DNA from: Clostridium sp. HBUAS56010
GTDB taxonomy: Bacteria; Bacillota; Clostridia; Lachnospirales; Lachnospiraceae
NCBI RefSeq assembly: GCF_007115105.1
Contig: NZ_SULJ01000008.1
Span: 62,001-126,000, forward strand
DNA length: 64,000 nt
Reading direction: 5' to 3'
The translations under genes were made by a program, and so were the position numbers. Of this stretch, positions 14,945 through 22,884 are shown in pieces (within the stretch, counting starts at the first letter, position 1; every line of letters begins with the position of its first letter). The notes beneath the pieces are model-generated. The model was not told the DNA's origin and ran no database searches. It saw only the letters and a program-made list of their open reading frames with translations.

Positions 14945-16624
14945 TTGGAAAAAATTCTGGATAATGATTATTACGATCTTATTATCAATAACATTTCAAT
15001 CCCGCTCGTTGATTCGGGAGATAATGTCACGATGCTTAATTTCAGGCATTCTCTTGTAAATATACCAAGAACCGACTTCGACCCCTGTATTCTTGGAGAG
15101 TATCCATATCACAATTTTCCAACCTTATATATTCCCACTTCTACCATTAGTATTGAAAAATCAGGGATTGGCAATGTTCAGCGTAACCCTTTTTTGAATC
15201 TAACCGGCCGTGGCGTTCTTGTGGGCATTATTGATACAGGAATCTATTATCCTAACTCCGCATTCCGTTATAATGATAATACAACCAGAATCCTTTCAAT
15301 CTGGGACCAGACCATTCAGACAGGCCCCATACCGGAAGGTTTCACCTTTGGTACAGAATATACCAGAGATATGATTAATCTGGCTCTTACAGCGGAAGAT
15401 CCATTTTCTATGGTTCCCACTACGGATACAAATGGTCACGGCACTGCCATTGCAAGTGTAATTGCAGGCAGACCCAATGCAGACACTTCCTTTTCCGGCG
15501 TTGTACCAGAAGCAGATCTGGTGGTGGTAAAGTTAAAAGAAGCAAAACCAAATACCAAACAGGTTTTTTTTGTCCCCGAAAATGTACTTTGTTATGAAGA
15601 ATCTGACATTATGCTGGCTCTGCGCTATATGGAATCTGTTGCACTGAAAGCCAGCCGCCCCATGGTTATCTGCATTGCACTTGGAAGCAGTCAGGGCGGC
15701 CATGACGGAAGCGGTGCATTGAGCAATTATTTGAATTATCTCGCACGGATTCCAGGAATTGGAATCTCTGTTTCCGCAGGCAATGAAGGAAACTCCAGAA
15801 GACATTATTTTAACAGCACTTCTGCCGCCCCTTTTTTTCATGATTTTGAATTAAGGGTTGGAGAAGAGGATAATCTTTTTTCCATGGAAATATGGCCTTA
15901 TGCTCTGGGCAGGCTCTCCATTGATATTTCTTCCCCAAACAGGGAATCCACCCAGCAGATCTTTCCTCAGATCAGGGATTGCCGGGTATATAACTTTATT
16001 TTTACTCCCAGTATTGTGTGGGTCAACAATTTCCTGTTTGAAGAAGAAACCGGGGACCAGCTCATACTTTCCCGCTTTCAGGATGCCCTTCCTGGTGTAT
16101 GGCGCATCCGTATTCAAAGTCTGGAAGATACTCCTCTTTCCTTTCATGCCTGGCTGCCTGCCGGGAATATGATTTCAAATGAAACCTATTTTGTCAATGC
16201 AAATCAGGACACTACCATAACCTCTCCAGGCAATGCCCCCAACCAATTGACCGTAACTGCCTATAATCAATTCAATGACAGCATACTGATTGAATCCAGC
16301 AGAGGCTATACCCGCAATGGACTTGTAAAACCGGATATTGCTGCACCGGGATATCAGATTCCCTGTGCACTGCCGGCTAACGAATACGGCACCTTAACCG
16401 GGACCGGTGCTGCCGCTGCTCATGCCGCAGGTGCCATTGCAATGATCATGGAGTGGGGAATTACAAGAGGAAACTATTCCGTTTTGACTGGTTATGATGT
16501 AAGCCGTCTCATCATAAGAGGTGCAAGGCGTGACCCCTCCATTGTATATCCAAACAACATATGGGGATATGGGCAACTGGATGTCAACATGCTTTTCCAG
16601 AGACTGGCAAACATCCAGTCCTGA
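14945..16624 (+). CDS. Csp-like subtilisin-family protein, catalytic Ser replaced by Gly (copy 1)
   Basis: S8-family protein (559 residues) resembling the Clostridia germination proteins CspA/B/C: short pro-region (1-85), subtilase domain and an internal beta-rich insert (about 310-440). Asp97 (GIIDTGI) and His165 (TNGHGT) of the triad and the oxyanion Asn (SAGNEGN) are present, but the GTS serine is Gly488 (LTGTGAAAAHAAG), so it should be a pseudoprotease. The TTG at 14945 has GGGAGG 5 bases upstream; an ATG 27 codons earlier lacks an SD. Adjacent to a paralogue and splB, so likely a spore protein. Csp homology is by recognition; the germination role is inferred. Confidence 0.85.
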   Translation: MEKILDNDYYDLIINNISIPLVDSGDNVTMLNFRHSLVNIPRTDFDPCILGEYPYHNFPTLYIPTSTISIEKSGIGNVQRNPFLNLTGRGVLVGIIDTGIYYPNSAFRYNDNTTRILSIWDQTIQTGPIPEGFTFGTEYTRDMINLALTAEDPFSMVPTTDTNGHGTAIASVIAGRPNADTSFSGVVPEADLVVVKLKEAKPNTKQVFFVPENVLCYEESDIMLALRYMESVALKASRPMVICIALGSSQGGHDGSGALSNYLNYLARIPGIGISVSAGNEGNSRRHYFNSTSAAPFFHDFELRVGEEDNLFSMEIWPYALGRLSIDISSPNRESTQQIFPQIRDCRVYNFIFTPSIVWVNNFLFEEETGDQLILSRFQDALPGVWRIRIQSLEDTPLSFHAWLPAGNMISNETYFVNANQDTTITSPGNAPNQLTVTAYNQFNDSILIESSRGYTRNGLVKPDIAAPGYQIPCALPANEYGTLTGTGAAAAHAAGAIAMIMEWGITRGNYSVLTGYDVSRLIIRGARRDPSIVYPNNIWGYGQLDVNMLFQRLANIQS

Positions 16625-16638
16625 GCCTTTTTGCACCG

Positions 16639-16668
16639 CTCATAAAGGCATTTCCTGCGCATATGATA
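16639..16668 (+). promoter_or_regulatory. Putative sporulation sigma promoter of the second Csp-like gene
   Basis: CTCATA (16639-16644) and CATATGATA (16660-16668) separated by 15 bases, the same spacing and nearly the same elements as before copy 1. It lies 38 bases upstream of the TTG start, in the short gap after copy 1. Confidence 0.5.
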
Positions 16669-16706
16669 TATTATACATTTTATCCAGACAGACAGGAGGC
16701 AGATTT

Positions 16707-18380
16707 TTGAGTAAAATTCTAGATAATGACTACTATGATTTATTCATAAGTAATATTTCTGTCCCTTCCTATGATACAGGGGATAATATCACTTATCTGA
16801 GTGAACGTAATTCGCTTCTTCATGTCATAAGAAGTCAGGTTGAACCATGTGACCTTGGAACCTATCCATATGCTTCTTTTCCCTCTATCTACACCCTTGA
16901 ATCAACCATAAGTATTGAAAAATCCGGCATAGGAACCGTCCAGAGAAATCCCTTTTTAAGTCTGTTTGGCCGCGGAGTAATTGTAGGGGTAATTGATACC
17001 GGAATCGACTATCAGCATGAGGCATTCCGCAACAACGATGGAACCACACGTATTCTCTCGATCTGGGATCAGAGTATCCAGACAGGAAGCATACCGGAGA
17101 ATTTTACCTTTGGCAGTGAATACAGCAAAGAAATGATTGATGAAGCACTGACTTCCGAAGACCCCCTCTCCATTGTTCCCTCCACCGATACCAACGGCCA
17201 CGGAACAGCCATCACCAGCATTATTGCCGGCAGACCTTCTGAGGACGGCAGCTTCTCTGGAATCGTTCCCCAGTCAGATATTATTGTAGTTAAATTAAAA
17301 GAAGCAAAGGAGAATCTAAAAGATATCTTCTTTATAAGAAAAGATGTGCCCTGCTTTCAGGAATCTGACATCCAACTGGGGGCAAGATATCTTTTAACCG
17401 CCTCTCAGCGGATTGGAAAACCGGTCGTTATCTGCATTGCACTCGGAAGCAGCCAGGGAGCCCATGACGGCAGAGGCATACTGAGTTCTTACCTTACCTA
17501 TATAGTCCAGCTTCCCGGAATTGGTGTGGCAGTTTCCGGGGGAAATGAAGGAAATAAAAGAAGACATTATTTTAATAATACCTCTGTTCCCCCATTTTTT
17601 AATGATTTCGAATTAAGAATCGGGGAAAATGACAACTTTTTCTGGATGGAAGTATGGGCATATGCCCAGGAACGGATTTCCATTGATGTGTCCTCTCCCA
17701 ACAGAGAATCCACTCAACGGATATTTCCAACCCTGGGAGACTGCAGAAGATTTAATTTTATCTTTACCCAAAGCGAAATCTGGGTTAATAACATTATTTT
17801 AGAAACAGAATCAGGCGATCAACTGATTCTTATTCGTTTTCAAAACCCGGCATCTGGTATCTGGTACTTTCGTGTCCAAAGTGTGGGAGACGAACCTTTT
17901 GGCTTTAACGCCTGGCTCCCAAACGGAGATTTATTATCCAATGAAACCTTTTTTCTCAATCCCAATCCGGATACAACCATTACCTCGCCTTCAAACGGCA
18001 GCAATATGCTGACCGTAACTGCTTATAATCAGCTCAATGACAGCATTCTCCCGGAATCCAGCAGAGGATACGCAAGAAACGGTCTTGTAAAACCAGATAT
18101 CGCTGCTCCAGGTTTTCAGATTCCATGTGCTGTCCCAGGCAATCTGTACGGCACTGCCACAGGTACCGGAGCCGCCTGCGCCCATGCTGCTGGAATTATC
18201 GCAATGGTTATGGAATGGGCAATTCCAAGGGGAAATTATATTTCCATGACTGGAAATAATGTGAACCGGCTTATTATCAGGGGAGCAAGACGCAGTACCA
18301 CAGAACTTTACCCCAATAATGTGTGGGGATACGGACAAATTGATATAAACAATTTATTTGAACGTCTGGCAAATATCTGA
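16707..18380 (+). CDS. Csp-like subtilisin-family protein, catalytic Ser replaced by Gly (copy 2)
   Basis: Tandem paralogue of the preceding gene (557 residues, closely similar along its length). Asp97 (GVIDTGI) and His165 (TNGHGTA) are kept, and Gly488 (ATGTGAACAHAAG) stands in place of the catalytic Ser, in exactly the position seen in copy 1. The long open frame begins inside copy 1, but TTG 16707 with AGGAGG seven bases upstream gives MSKILDNDYYDLFISN, colinear with copy 1. It precedes splB by 122 bases. C. difficile CspC also has Gly at this position and acts in germinant signalling. A similar non-proteolytic role is an inference. Confidence 0.86.
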   Translation: MSKILDNDYYDLFISNISVPSYDTGDNITYLSERNSLLHVIRSQVEPCDLGTYPYASFPSIYTLESTISIEKSGIGTVQRNPFLSLFGRGVIVGVIDTGIDYQHEAFRNNDGTTRILSIWDQSIQTGSIPENFTFGSEYSKEMIDEALTSEDPLSIVPSTDTNGHGTAITSIIAGRPSEDGSFSGIVPQSDIIVVKLKEAKENLKDIFFIRKDVPCFQESDIQLGARYLLTASQRIGKPVVICIALGSSQGAHDGRGILSSYLTYIVQLPGIGVAVSGGNEGNKRRHYFNNTSVPPFFNDFELRIGENDNFFWMEVWAYAQERISIDVSSPNRESTQRIFPTLGDCRRFNFIFTQSEIWVNNIILETESGDQLILIRFQNPASGIWYFRVQSVGDEPFGFNAWLPNGDLLSNETFFLNPNPDTTITSPSNGSNMLTVTAYNQLNDSILPESSRGYARNGLVKPDIAAPGFQIPCAVPGNLYGTATGTGAACAHAAGIIAMVMEWAIPRGNYISMTGNNVNRLIIRGARRSTTELYPNNVWGYGQIDINNLFERLANI

Positions 18381-18502
18381 TTTGATTAAAAGATATAAAA
18401 GGTTTCAGTTAAATTGCCCAGATTACGTTCCTATTTTTGTGCAAAATTGTGGGAAGCCATTCATTCTTTTCACACATACTACATAAAAACAGGAGGTATC
18501 TG

Positions 18503-19498
18503 ATGTTTCCCGACAAAATTTATTATGAACCAGCTTCTCTTGATTATGAATCAGGAAAGTTTTTAAAAGAAAAATACAATAACATTCCATGGGTGCCTAT
18601 CGAAAGCCACAACAGAATTGATGAACTCCGCACTCAGCCCAACAAGGAATTTACCAATTTAAAGCAGCATCTGGTAATTGGAGTAAGAAAAACCCATAAA
18701 TATGTTCCCAATCATAAAGTATCGGATTTTCTTGTTCCTTATACTTCCTCTGGCTGTACTGCCATGTGCCACTACTGCTATCTTGTCTGTAACTACAATA
18801 AATGTTCTTATCTGCGGATATTTGTAAACAGGGAACAGATGTTGAAAAAAATCATAGATCATGGAATCCGTTACGAAAAAGATTTTACTTATGAAATCGG
18901 AAGCAACAGTGATCTGGTTCTGGAAAATACCATAACGGGAAACCTTGCCTGGACGATTGAGGAGTTTCAAAAAAGTCCCTACGGTTCCCTTACATTTCCT
19001 ACAAAATTTAATAAGATTGAACCTCTGTTGGGGCTAAATCATGGCGGACGTATTATTATGAGAATGAGTGTAAATCCTCAATCCATTATCAGCCGTTTTG
19101 AACCTGGCACCTCTAATTTAAATGCAAGAATTTCAGCAATCAATGCCATGTGTGATGCGGACTATCGTGTAGGGCTGCTGATTGCGCCTGTTATCTTAAC
19201 AGAAAACTGGAAAACACTTTACCAGGAGTTAATTGAAACCCTGGCAGAACAACTGACTGAAAAAGCAAAAAAAAATGCTCCTATTGAAATTATCTTTATG
19301 ACCTACAGCTATGTGCACAACGCCATTAATTCAGAAGCTTTTCCCTCATCCGACAAGCTTTATTCCAAAGAACTGATGACCGGACGGGGAAGAGGCAAAT
19401 ACTGTTACCGCAATGACTTACGGGCTGATGGAGAACATTTTTTAAAAACTTTGATTGGTGAAAAATTAAAAGAAATGAGTATTTTATACGTTGTATGA
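18503..19498 (+). CDS. splB: Spore photoproduct lyase
   Basis: Radical SAM enzyme (331 residues) that directly reverses the thymine dimer formed in UV-irradiated spores. The cluster motif is Cys85, Cys89 and Cys92 (CTAMCHYCYL), with HLVIGVRKTHKY and FEPGTSNLNARI as further family blocks. By alignment from memory with B. subtilis SplB (FEASCTSDIV), the hydrogen-donor Cys141 position is Ser134 here (YEIGSNSDLV), while Cys96 and Cys101 lie close to the cluster. ATG 18503 has AGGAGG six bases upstream. CATACTA at 18475-18481 resembles a SigG/SigF -10, consistent with forespore expression. Confidence 0.93.
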   Translation: MFPDKIYYEPASLDYESGKFLKEKYNNIPWVPIESHNRIDELRTQPNKEFTNLKQHLVIGVRKTHKYVPNHKVSDFLVPYTSSGCTAMCHYCYLVCNYNKCSYLRIFVNREQMLKKIIDHGIRYEKDFTYEIGSNSDLVLENTITGNLAWTIEEFQKSPYGSLTFPTKFNKIEPLLGLNHGGRIIMRMSVNPQSIISRFEPGTSNLNARISAINAMCDADYRVGLLIAPVILTENWKTLYQELIETLAEQLTEKAKKNAPIEIIFMTYSYVHNAINSEAFPSSDKLYSKELMTGRGRGKYCYRNDLRADGEHFLKTLIGEKLKEMSILYVV

Positions 19499-19500
19499 TT

Positions 19501-19537
19501 CTCTCCCGGACAGAACATGACTGTCTGGGAGATTTTA
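19501..19537 (+). terminator. Terminator of splB
   Basis: TCTCCCGGACAG and CTGTCTGGGAGA form a 12-base stem (one G-T pair) followed by TTTT, directly after the splB stop. Confidence 0.88.
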
Positions 19538-19816
19538 CATAGCTGCCATTAGTGGGCAATTAGTGCCTTTTGAAACTTTATTATCCGTTGTAAGGCTATT
19601 ACATTTAGTCAATTAATAACCAAAATAGTTAATTATAGTAACTTTTTTTCCGATAATGTATTATTTAATGTCGATTTATGTCGATTATAATGATGTTGAA
19701 CAGACTGATTTAAAAGTCAAAAGAAAGAAAGGAGGTTATTCTCTTATACGCACACAAAATCTTTTCTGTATGCTGCGCAGTAAACTTTTTGTTTTATTTT
19801 TAAGGGAACATAACAA

Positions 19817-22045
19817 ATGATGAAAAATAAGAAACAATTGAATTTCAATGATTTCAAACTTTCAACAAAAATGTCTATCATAACAGGAATCATTCTTGCT
19901 CTGAGTCTGACTATATTGATTGGAATCTCAGCTTTGCAGTCAAGCAAAGCACTGGCAACGGCAATTAACGGAGAGTTTTCCGGAATTGCTGCTACAAACG
20001 GTCTTATGGTACAATCCATTATCACCGAAGCAAGCGGATCCGCCAAAGAATTACAGGATTATTTCACTAAACTTTACAATGGAAATCAATCCTCTGGAGA
20101 CGAGTGGATCGGAGAAACTAAAAAAAGCCATATCTATCATGCAGATCTGACAGAGAAAAATTATGTTACAGAGTCTTATGTAATTAATACAGCACTGGCT
20201 GCTCTCAACAGCAATGAAGATCTGTATGGCATCGGTGCATTCTTCGAACCAGGTCAGTTTGATCCTTCTGTAAAGGATTATTCGGTCTATGTGGACAGAA
20301 CTAACTTAAAAGACCGGAGTGCACAGTCCCTTGGGGCTTACAGCGAATACTCCCAAAATGATTACTACAAAATTGCAAAAGAACGGAAAGCACCTTACAT
20401 TACAGATCCTTTTGATTACAAGGGTACCATGATGAGCACCATTGCCTTTCCTATTATGAAGGGAGACACCGTTATTGGTGTGGTACTGGCAGACATTGGT
20501 CTGGATAAGTTCTCACAGATTAAAACCTCGGACTCTAAATATCCCACCATGTATGTCAACATCTTTACAGACAGCGGTACCATCTCTTTTGACAGCAAGT
20601 CAAGCGATACCATTGGCAAAAAACTGGAGGAAATGGTTCCTGCCTCAGAATACAAAAAAATCATTTCCTTGCAGCAAAATAATCAGCAATTTCATTTAGA
20701 TACAAAACGGGCTGACGGAACTCTGGAATCCAGCCACTACTATCCCATTACCTGTGAATCCCAGACATGGTGGGCTTCCAGCAGCCTGGATCAGTCAGAT
20801 TTAAACAGGGACGTAGTTATGATTGTTGCTGTCATGATTATCATGGCTGTAATTGCCACAGTGATCACCATTCTCATCATTACATATGTTATGAAAAAAA
20901 TCTTAAAACCAATTGACGGTGTTGTGGCTGCTGCCGGTAAAATTGCCGGAGGAGATCTGGACATTGACCTGGAAGTTAAATCCAATGATGAAATTGGTCT
21001 TCTTTCAAAGACATTTATTGATATGGGCCATAATCTGAAAGTAATTATCCAGGATATCAATTATCTTTTAGGAGAAATGGGCAACGGCAACTTCAAGGTG
21101 AAAACAGAGAATGAAGATAAGTACATCGGCTCTTACCGCTATATTTTAGAAGCAATGCGCAACATCCGCTTTACTCTAAGCGATGCGCTTTTAGAGATCG
21201 ACCGTGCTTCTGAACAGGTCTCCACCGGTGCTTCCCAGGTATCTGATGCCGCCCAGGCTTTAAGTCAGGGAGCTACGGAACAGGCTTCTTCCATTGAAGA
21301 ACTTTCTGCAACCATTACCGATATCTCCAATCATGTAAAGCAAAATGCATCCAATGCTTCTGAGGCAAACGCTTTGTCCCAGCAAACCAGTGAAGGAATC
21401 CTCACTGGAAACAAAAAAATGGAAGATATGATAGTTGCAATGAATGATATTGCAAACACCTCCAATGAAATTGGAAAAATCATTAAAACCATTGATGATA
21501 TTGCATTCCAGACAAATATTCTGGCATTAAATGCTGCTGTAGAAGCGGCCAGAGCCGGTTCTGCCGGAAAAGGATTTGCAGTTGTTGCAGATGAAGTCCG
21601 CAATTTAGCCGGTAAGTCTGCAGAAGCTGCGAAAAATACTACCAGCCTGATAGAGAATGCCATTTCTGCCATTGGAAACGGAACAAAAATTGCTGGCGAA
21701 ACAGCCGAAGCGCTTCGGCTTGTAGTTGACAAATCCAATGTTTCTGCGGTACGAATTGCAGAGATTGCAGAAGCATCCACAGCGCAGGCAGACGCCATCA
21801 TGCAGGTAACAACTGGTATTGATCAGATTTCTGCTGTTGTCCAGACGACATCTGCCACTTCTGAAGAAAGTGCAGCGACATCTGAGGAATTATCCGCTCA
21901 GGCAGCAACCTTAAAAACACTGGTTGGAAAGTTCCAGCTTATGGATACTGCGAATGAGAATTTTAATAAACAAAAGAAAGTGGATGACAGATCAGAATAT
22001 TCCAAAGATTTCCCTTCCGAGGAAAGTCCTTACGGAAAATACTAA
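19817..22045 (+). CDS. Methyl-accepting chemotaxis protein
   Basis: A 742-residue chemoreceptor. A membrane span at about 17-37 is followed by an extracellular dCache-type sensor (about 40-330), a second span (about 333-357), HAMP ([19 protein letters not shown], about 370-420) and a long signalling coiled coil with the hairpin tip near residue 560 ([35 protein letters not shown]). It relays ligand binding to CheA/CheW. Two adjacent ATGs are possible, with AAGGGA nine bases before the first. The 279-base gap upstream holds a repeated ATGTCGATT near a TATAAT but no recognised RNA element. The ligand is unknown. Confidence 0.95.
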   Translation: MMKNKKQLNFNDFKLSTKMSIITGIILALSLTILIGISALQSSKALATAINGEFSGIAATNGLMVQSIITEASGSAKELQDYFTKLYNGNQSSGDEWIGETKKSHIYHADLTEKNYVTESYVINTALAALNSNEDLYGIGAFFEPGQFDPSVKDYSVYVDRTNLKDRSAQSLGAYSEYSQNDYYKIAKERKAPYITDPFDYKGTMMSTIAFPIMKGDTVIGVVLADIGLDKFSQIKTSDSKYPTMYVNIFTDSGTISFDSKSSDTIGKKLEEMVPASEYKKIISLQQNNQQFHLDTKRADGTLESSHYYPITCESQTWWASSSLDQSDLNRDVVMIVAVMIIMAVIATVITILIITYVMKKILKPIDGVVAAAGKIAGGDLDIDLEVKSNDEIGLLSKTFIDMGHNLKVIIQDINYLLGEMGNGNFKVKTENEDKYIGSYRYILEAMRNIRFTLSDALLEIDRASEQVSTGASQVSDAAQALSQGATEQASSIEELSATITDISNHVKQNASNASEANALSQQTSEGILTGNKKMEDMIVAMNDIANTSNEIGKIIKTIDDIAFQTNILALNAAVEAARAGSAGKGFAVVADEVRNLAGKSAEAAKNTTSLIENAISAIGNGTKIAGETAEALRLVVDKSNVSAVRIAEIAEASTAQADAIMQVTTGIDQISAVVQTTSATSEESAATSEELSAQAATLKTLVGKFQLMDTANENFNKQKKVDDRSEYSKDFPSEESPYGKY

Positions 22046-22069
22046 TTTTTCAATTACTGTATTTACTTA

Positions 22070-22117
22070 AAAAAATGCCCCCATACAGCAATCGCTTGCT
22101 GTGTGGAGGCATTTTTT
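22070..22117 (+). terminator. Terminator of the chemoreceptor gene
   Basis: AAAAAATGCC, CCA and ACAGCA on the left pair with TGCTGT, TGG and GGCATTTTTT on the right, giving a strong hairpin with a T run. Confidence 0.87.
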
Positions 22118-22203
22118 CATACAGATCCAGCTTCTTTACATTTCTATATACATATGATAAAGTATTTTATATCTTAATTTTAAAGGGGTAAAAGGAGAAA
22201 CCA

Positions 22204-22590
22204 ATGCTGACTGACGATTATGCGACAAGAATGACCAATAGTGTGGTAGGCACTTTATTAAAATTGATCTTTCATATAGAACTTGGAAAAAATGAAGATA
22301 CTGCATGGAAGGATGAAGAACTGAAAAAAACTTATACCGGTCTGACTCATCTGGTAGACCAGGGTGAGATTAATGAGGCTGAAAACCAGCTTTTTGACCT
22401 GTTGGATCCAGAAAATACAGAATTTTTCAAAATGGCTCTGATGTTCTATTATTATACCAATGAAAAAGATGGCGATTTTTTAGAAAAGCACGATTATACA
22501 AAGACTGAAATTACCGATGGGTTAAGACATGTATCCACCCTTTACGGGTATGAAAGCATGGCAGAGGCGCTCTTAGGTCCTGCCTCTTAA
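22204..22590 (+). CDS. Small conserved cytosolic protein, function unknown
   Basis: A 128-residue acidic, mostly helical protein (MLTDDYATRMTNSVVGTLLK at the start), with no signal peptide or membrane span. It resembles a conserved Firmicutes family of about this size, possibly DUF6483, but I am not certain of the family name. The repeated aromatic/acidic pattern FFKMALMFYYYTNEKDGDF suggests a helical repeat fold. SD AAAAGGAG precedes the ATG, and a hairpin terminator follows. Monocistronic. Confidence 0.7.
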   Translation: MLTDDYATRMTNSVVGTLLKLIFHIELGKNEDTAWKDEELKKTYTGLTHLVDQGEINEAENQLFDLLDPENTEFFKMALMFYYYTNEKDGDFLEKHDYTKTEITDGLRHVSTLYGYESMAEALLGPAS

Positions 22591-22621
22591 AGGACGAGCA
22601 TCAAAAGGAATCAAAACCTTT

Positions 22622-22668
22622 CCAAAAAAGGGCTGCAAAGCTTCATTTGCCTTGCAGCCCATCTTTTC
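22622..22668. terminator. Bidirectional terminator
   Basis: GGGCTGCAA and TTGCAGCCC form a stem with AAAAAA on one side and ATCTTTT on the other. It ends both the plus-strand small gene and the minus-strand lon-DUF1858 transcript. Confidence 0.85.
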
Positions 22669-22680
22669 GTCAAGAATGGA

Positions 22681-22884
22681 TTATTCTCCCTTTGCCATAT
22701 GCACATTAAGCTTTTCTACCAATGGCTCTACCGGAACTCCATGAACCATGCATGCTTCTTCCAGACTTTCCATGGTTGAGGAAGGACAGCCAAGACAGTG
22801 CATTCCCATCTCAAAAAAGAATGGTGCAGTTGACTGGTCTTCTCTTAAAATCTCTCCAATTAATGTTTCCCTCGTTACTGTCAT
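22681..22884 (-). CDS. DUF1858 domain protein
   Basis: A 67-residue protein of the DUF1858 type (HTH-like fold with a redox CX2C): MTVTRETLIGEILREDQSTA, then FEMGMHCLGCPSSTMESLEE with Cys30 and Cys33. Family members are small, often near redox or hybrid-cluster genes, and of unknown function. Its ATG follows the lon stop codon without any spacer (TAA then ATG), so translation is probably coupled to lon. A bidirectional terminator follows. Confidence 0.88.
   Translation of the reverse strand: MTVTRETLIGEILREDQSTAPFFFEMGMHCLGCPSSTMESLEEACMVHGVPVEPLVEKLNVHMAKGE

Noticed and set aside
19725-19816. Small gene after the strong SD AAAGGAGG before the chemoreceptor
   Set aside because: No ATG, GTG or TTG lies at a workable distance; only a non-standard ATT would open the following short frame.
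19538-19816. Cyclic di-GMP riboswitch in front of the chemoreceptor
   Set aside because: None of the GEMM core sequence blocks could be found; only A/T-rich promoter-like sequence is visible.
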